Shown here: piece after piece, positions 60,601 to 64,000 of the stretch
Layout of the letters: every line of letters begins with the position of its first letter
How positions within the stretch are numbered: position 1 is the first letter of the stretch
From: Pontibacillus chungwhensis BH030062
GTDB taxonomy: Bacteria; Bacillota; Bacilli; Bacillales; BH030062
DNA: 64,000 bases
Direction of reading: 5' to 3'
NCBI RefSeq assembly: GCF_000770675.1
Contig: NZ_AVBG01000003.1
Coordinates: 248,001 to 312,000 of the forward strand
Position numbers and translations under genes: made by a program
The notes under the pieces: model-generated
The model's input: the letters and a program-made list of their open reading frames with translations, nothing else
Told to the model about the DNA's origin: nothing
The model's database searches: none

Positions 60601-60867
60601 GATAAACGTACGAAACCCTGTATTTGTAACATTTTTGTAAGCAATGGAGGCTGGTGAGAACTCCATAATTGGGGTATCCTTATCCTGTATACCAAAGCTA
60701 CAGATCCCCTGTCCCCTGTTCACATAAAAAGCCCACATCGGGATTCCGTCCAAACCTGCTATGCCAGGTAAAAAGCTTGAAAAAGGCTTTGCTTTATCAT
60801 ATTGAGCGACTTCGAATCGATTCAACTCATCAAAGCCATATGTTACCCCTTCCATCATACTCTCCAT
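57667..60867 (-). CDS. Large beta-glucan phosphorylase (GH94/GH149/GH161-type)
   Basis: A cytoplasmic enzyme of about 1066 residues that should split beta-glucan oligomers with phosphate to glucose 1-phosphate. The N-terminal domain has [20 protein letters not shown] and [20 protein letters not shown]. A helical (alpha/alpha) catalytic region follows, with [40 protein letters not shown] and [20 protein letters not shown]. It is longer than cellobiose phosphorylase (~800) and fits oligoglucan phosphorylases of about 1100 residues. ATG 60867 follows AAAGGAGAGG; the frame to 60993 would overlap the GH30 gene. Linkage type (beta-1,3 or beta-1,2) is undecided. Confidence 0.72.
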   Translation of the reverse strand: [1066 protein letters not shown]

Positions 60868-60880
60868 GAAAACCTCTCCT

Positions 60881-62224
60881 TTACTGTGCATCTTGTTCCC
60901 AAACGTACGTCGCGATGGCATGAGGCGGAAGTTCCCCATGGAAGCCTTCATGTCCCCGATTGACCGTAAATTCCTCACCCTTATCGGATTCATTCATCAC
61001 AACCATTACGAGCGAACCATCCTCATTTAAGAAAGCTGTAGACTGTAGTGATTCATGGCTCATTTCAAGCCCCACCCTTATAGCTCCAGGACGTATGTAC
61101 TTACTAAAGTGACCAATATAATAGAAGGAACTGTTATAATGAACCTCACCTGTTTTCGTATCAGCGATAATCGGAGCATCACACAGATTCCCTACATGGT
61201 TTGGTCCTCCTTCTTCATTTAAGACCATATTCCAATCGATATATCCTTCTGTCCAATTGTTAAGATCACCAATCATATTGCGGCCATAGCGTTCACCTGT
61301 AAACCATTCTCCAAGCTTCACGCCACCTTCCTGGCATCCTTCTGTAAACAATAAATGCTTATCTGGGAATCGGTTGTGCACTTCCCCAACATTTTCAAAC
61401 GCTTCACTTACGTACCAATGGAATCCAGTGCCCCATACATACTTAGCAGCTTCAGGGTCTTCTAATATCGTGGAAGCTCTCTCGACCATAATATCGCGAT
61501 TATGATCCCAAATAACAAGTTTCAAATCTTCTAATCCTACACTTACAAGGGTTGGTCCGAGGTGATTTTTAATGAAATCACGTTCTTCTTCGGCTGAATA
61601 AATACAAGAGTCCCATACCTGGACTGCTGCTGGTTCGTTTTGAACGGATAATCCCCAAATATCAACTCCAGCTTCGCGGAATGCATGAACAAACTTCGCG
61701 TAATACTTCGCCCACGCATCTCTGTACTGTGGCAAAAGCTTTCCGCCGTTATTCATCTCTCCGTTACTCTTCATCCATGCCGGAGGACTCCAAGGAGAAG
61801 CGAGCAGGCTGATTTCTCCACCCTTTTCCTTCATTGCATCCTTAACAAGAGGAAGGACCCATTTGTGCTCTCGTTCGATTGAAAATGTAGTAAGTTCTTC
61901 GTCTCCCTCTTCCACATACGTATAGTTCCCAAGAGCGAAATCACAGCTATGGATCGCCACTCTTCCAATCGTATACCCTAGCCCTTCTTCTGGGTGGAAG
62001 TAGTTTTTGATGACTTCATCCCGTTTTTCTGGAGAGATTTGACTTAATGTGTAGGCTGCTGCTTCTGTGAAGGCTCCCCCGAAACCGAGAATCTTTTGAT
62101 ACTTTTCATCCGTTTGAACAGTAAGATCCCCCTTCTCGTTGAAATCAACGAGAGGGAGAGATTCTATTTCAGTTAATCTATCTTCAGTATCTTTAGATGT
62201 TAAAATAGCTCGAACCTTTGACAT
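60881..62224 (-). CDS. Glycoside hydrolase family 30 (beta-glucosylceramidase / beta-1,6-glucanase type)
   Basis: A 447-residue hydrolase. KILGFGGAFTEAAAYTLSQI is the GH30 N-terminal motif, LLASPWSPPAWMKSNGEMNN follows, the acid/base Glu is in WGLSVQNEPAAVQVWDSC, and the nucleophile Glu in HLLFTEGCQEGG. A small C-terminal beta domain ends it. There is no signal peptide, so it works inside the cell on imported oligosaccharides. It lies 13 bp upstream of the phosphorylase start and 11 bp after the GH1 gene. Confidence 0.88.
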   Translation of the reverse strand: MSKVRAILTSKDTEDRLTEIESLPLVDFNEKGDLTVQTDEKYQKILGFGGAFTEAAAYTLSQISPEKRDEVIKNYFHPEEGLGYTIGRVAIHSCDFALGNYTYVEEGDEELTTFSIEREHKWVLPLVKDAMKEKGGEISLLASPWSPPAWMKSNGEMNNGGKLLPQYRDAWAKYYAKFVHAFREAGVDIWGLSVQNEPAAVQVWDSCIYSAEEERDFIKNHLGPTLVSVGLEDLKLVIWDHNRDIMVERASTILEDPEAAKYVWGTGFHWYVSEAFENVGEVHNRFPDKHLLFTEGCQEGGVKLGEWFTGERYGRNMIGDLNNWTEGYIDWNMVLNEEGGPNHVGNLCDAPIIADTKTGEVHYNSSFYYIGHFSKYIRPGAIRVGLEMSHESLQSTAFLNEDGSLVMVVMNESDKGEEFTVNRGHEGFHGELPPHAIATYVWEQDAQ

Positions 62225-62235
62225 GTTTCTCCTCC

Positions 62236-63570
62236 TTATATGGTTCTTGATCTCACAATATCCGTGTAGCGTTTGGCGCTATCTTTGACGTAACGGTTTT
62301 GTGTTTCAAAATCGACATATGTGATGCCAAATCGCTTATCGTATCCGAATGCCCACTCGAAATTATCAAGAAGTGACCATAAGTAGTATCCTTTAATATT
62401 CATGCCTTCTTCATTCAGGTCTGCAACGGCTGTCAGGTGTTGTTCGACGTATCCTTTACGTCCCTCGTCGTGAACAGATCCATCTGGCTCTAGCACATCA
62501 TCGAATGCAGCTCCATTTTCTGTGATGAAAATCGGCAATGTTGTGTATTCTTCACGAACCCGGTAAATCAGTTCTTTAAATTCATTTGGCGAAATGTCCC
62601 AACCCATTCCTGTTTTTTCATAATCAGATGGAGCCGGCTGGAATGTTAAAGGATTTTCACTAGACGCTTCGATCAGAGCACGATTGTAGAAGTTGATGCC
62701 AAAGAAATCACATGGTATTGAAATCGATTTCAAATCGCCTTCTTTAATGAATTCAAACTCACAGCCGTTGTTGCCATATAACGTCTTCATGTCTTCCGGA
62801 TAGCTTCCTTTGAAAACAGGATCTATAAACCAGCGATTCAAATAACCATCATAGGCTTGAGCTGCTGTGTAATCTTGAGTTTCCACGCTAGCCGGGTAAA
62901 CCGGTGACATATTTAGTGTAATACCAATCGGTTTCTGCATTTGCAACGTCTCTTTATACAGCTCAACCGCTTTTCCGTGAGACAGTAGAAGGTGATGCGC
63001 AACTTGTAAGGACTCTTGTAAGTTCTGATGACCTGGTGCATGAACGCCTTCATAGTAACCTAGCATCGCTACACACCACGGCTCATTATGAGTAATCCAC
63101 ATATCGACTACATCGTCTAATTCTTCAAAACATTTCTCAGCATATTCTAAGAACCAATTAATACTTTCACGATTAGTGAAGCCGCCTTTTTCATACGCCC
63201 ATTGAGGGAGGTCCCAGTGGTAAAGCGTAACGAAAGGGCGAATGCCTTCTTCTTTTAATCGAGTAGCCAAACGTTTGTAAAACGCCATTCCCTCAGGATT
63301 ATATTGACCTTCATGAGGAAAAATTCGTGGCCACGCAATTGAAAACCGATACGAATCTACGCCAAGACTTTTTATAATTTCAATATCTTCTTCAAAACGG
63401 TGATAGTGATCACATGCAACTTCTCCTGTATCTCCGTTGTGAACCTTACCTGGTGTCATGGAGAATGTATCCCAAATCGAAGGAGTACGACCCCCAACTG
63501 ATGCGGCTCCTTCAATTTGGTAGGAAGATGTCGCTGTTCCGAAAATGAAATCTTCTTTAAATCGCTGCAT
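62236..63570 (-). CDS. Glycoside hydrolase family 1 beta-glucosidase
   Basis: A cytoplasmic beta-glucosidase of 444 residues. FIFGTATSSYQIEGAASVGG opens it, SIAWPRIFPHEGQYNPEGMA follows, the acid/base Glu is in DMWITHNEPWCVAMLGYYEG, and the nucleophile Glu in LPIFITENGAAFDD. SLLDNFEWAFGYDKRFGITY is the C-terminal signature. No phospho-sugar-specific motif is evident, consistent with an ABC-imported, unphosphorylated substrate. GAGGGG precedes ATG 63570. Confidence 0.92.
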   Translation of the reverse strand: MQRFKEDFIFGTATSSYQIEGAASVGGRTPSIWDTFSMTPGKVHNGDTGEVACDHYHRFEEDIEIIKSLGVDSYRFSIAWPRIFPHEGQYNPEGMAFYKRLATRLKEEGIRPFVTLYHWDLPQWAYEKGGFTNRESINWFLEYAEKCFEELDDVVDMWITHNEPWCVAMLGYYEGVHAPGHQNLQESLQVAHHLLLSHGKAVELYKETLQMQKPIGITLNMSPVYPASVETQDYTAAQAYDGYLNRWFIDPVFKGSYPEDMKTLYGNNGCEFEFIKEGDLKSISIPCDFFGINFYNRALIEASSENPLTFQPAPSDYEKTGMGWDISPNEFKELIYRVREEYTTLPIFITENGAAFDDVLEPDGSVHDEGRKGYVEQHLTAVADLNEEGMNIKGYYLWSLLDNFEWAFGYDKRFGITYVDFETQNRYVKDSAKRYTDIVRSRTI

Positions 63571-63587
63571 ATTGTAACCCCTCTTCT

Positions 63588-64000
63588 TTATCCTTTAATT
63601 GATCCTGCTGAAATACTACTAATGATATATTTAGAGAAGAATAGAAACGCGATCATGATTGGTACAACAGAAATCGCAATCCCTAAATACATAGAACCTA
63701 AGTTTGTAGCTACTTGTGATCCTTTTAAGAACCCCATTAAAACCGGAAGCGTATACTTCTCTGGTGAGAATAAGACAACCAATGGAACGATGTAGTTGTT
63801 CCAAGAACCGATAAATGTAAAGATCGACATCGTCGCAACCGCTGGCATCATAATTGGTAACGCCACAGTGTGGAAGATTTTTAATTCCCCTGCTCCGTCC
63901 ATACGAGCTGCTTCAAGTAAAGAAGGGTGAAGCGTCGTAGATAAATACTGACGAAGGAAGAACACCACAAATGGACTTGCAATAGCTGGTACAATTAGCG
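63588..64000 (-). CDS. Carbohydrate ABC transporter permease, MalG type (partial at window end)
   Basis: The C-terminal ~137 residues of a sugar ABC permease. The ATPase-coupling EAA loop is SLLEAARMDGAGELKIFHTV, and the following helices TFIGSWNNYIVPLVVLFSPE and TLPVLMGFLKG are typical. The frame remains open to the window edge (LIVPAIASPFVVFFLRQYLS), so the start lies outside. It is 17 bp upstream of the GH1 gene and would import the oligosaccharides used by the three enzymes. Confidence 0.9.
   Translation of the reverse strand, partial: LIVPAIASPFVVFFLRQYLSTTLHPSLLEAARMDGAGELKIFHTVALPIMMPAVATMSIFTFIGSWNNYIVPLVVLFSPEKYTLPVLMGFLKGSQVATNLGSMYLGIAISVVPIMIAFLFFSKYIISSISAGSIKG

Overview
The window looks like a chromosomal segment of a spore-forming Bacillaceae, probably a moderately halophilic or marine genus of the Halobacillus/Pontibacillus kind (inference). 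Reasons: most genes have recognisable Bacillus subtilis-type relatives (YcgT/YumC, YoaS-YozG, YuzF, YqjF, YfmL, MetI, CotY/CotZ, a Spo0A-type DNA-binding domain). Shine-Dalgarno sites are strong AGGAGG types, GTG and TTG starts are common, and T-box, S-box, TPP and c-di-GMP leaders are present. Two Na+-coupled transporters are encoded. No rRNA, tRNA, prophage, insertion sequence or CRISPR array was seen.

Layout. 1-9 kb: Fur-controlled flavin reductase, Nudix CoA pyrophosphatase, small membrane proteins, the YoaS-YozG pair, a phosphatase beside a broken Nudix gene, a secreted carboxypeptidase and a LysM/SleB hydrolase. 7.7-12.7 kb: an MFS pump with its TetR regulator (identical operators), a YdeI-like protein, a lipoprotein nuclease, an acetate transporter. 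12.9-18.5 kb: SET-domain protein, alpha/beta hydrolase, YqjF, LysE exporter, pterin dehydratase, RNA helicase. 19.1-30.4 kb: the branched-chain amino acid operon, ilvE-(ilvD remnant)-T-box-ilvB-ilvN-ilvC-leuA-leuB-leuC-leuD-ilvA, ending in a compact structured RNA with a terminator. 30.6-35 kb: thiamine salvage, thiW facing tenA-thiD-thiM-thiE, each with its own TPP riboswitch. 35-40.4 kb: chemoreceptor, c-di-GMP riboswitch over a 35-residue ORF, alcohol dehydrogenase, LysR regulator and FMN reductase. 40.6-47 kb: a five-gene peptide/glutathione-type ABC importer divergent from a gamma-glutamyl hydrolase. 47-48.5 kb: S-box and metI. 49-55.7 kb: Na+/solute symporter, spore coat protein with a sigma-K-like promoter, NhaC antiporter, CstA. 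56-57.4 kb: a polysaccharide-deacetylase-fold protein and a receiver-less Spo0A paralogue. 57.7-64 kb: a beta-glucan operon (sugar ABC permease, GH1, GH30, large phosphorylase).

The branched-chain operon shows decay. ilvD has lost about 1.4 kb and keeps only its first five codons and last ~85 codons, out of frame. ilvA has a stop and a frameshift in its expected N-terminal codons and lacks the regulatory domain. The strain may therefore depend on ilvD elsewhere or on external amino acids.

The most unusual content is non-coding. Three intergenic arrays repeat a short word at fixed spacing: ~21 bp (1.2-1.5 kb), exactly 21 bp with two alternating words (18.65-18.85 kb), and 51-52 bp with inverted word pairs (30.4-30.6 kb). 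The RNA after ilvA has nested long-range helices plus a possible pseudoknot. Two families of palindromic intergenic elements recur: a large one (R1, five copies, arms different between copies but complementary within each) and a small GTGCCTGGCACC-type one (R2, at least seven loci).
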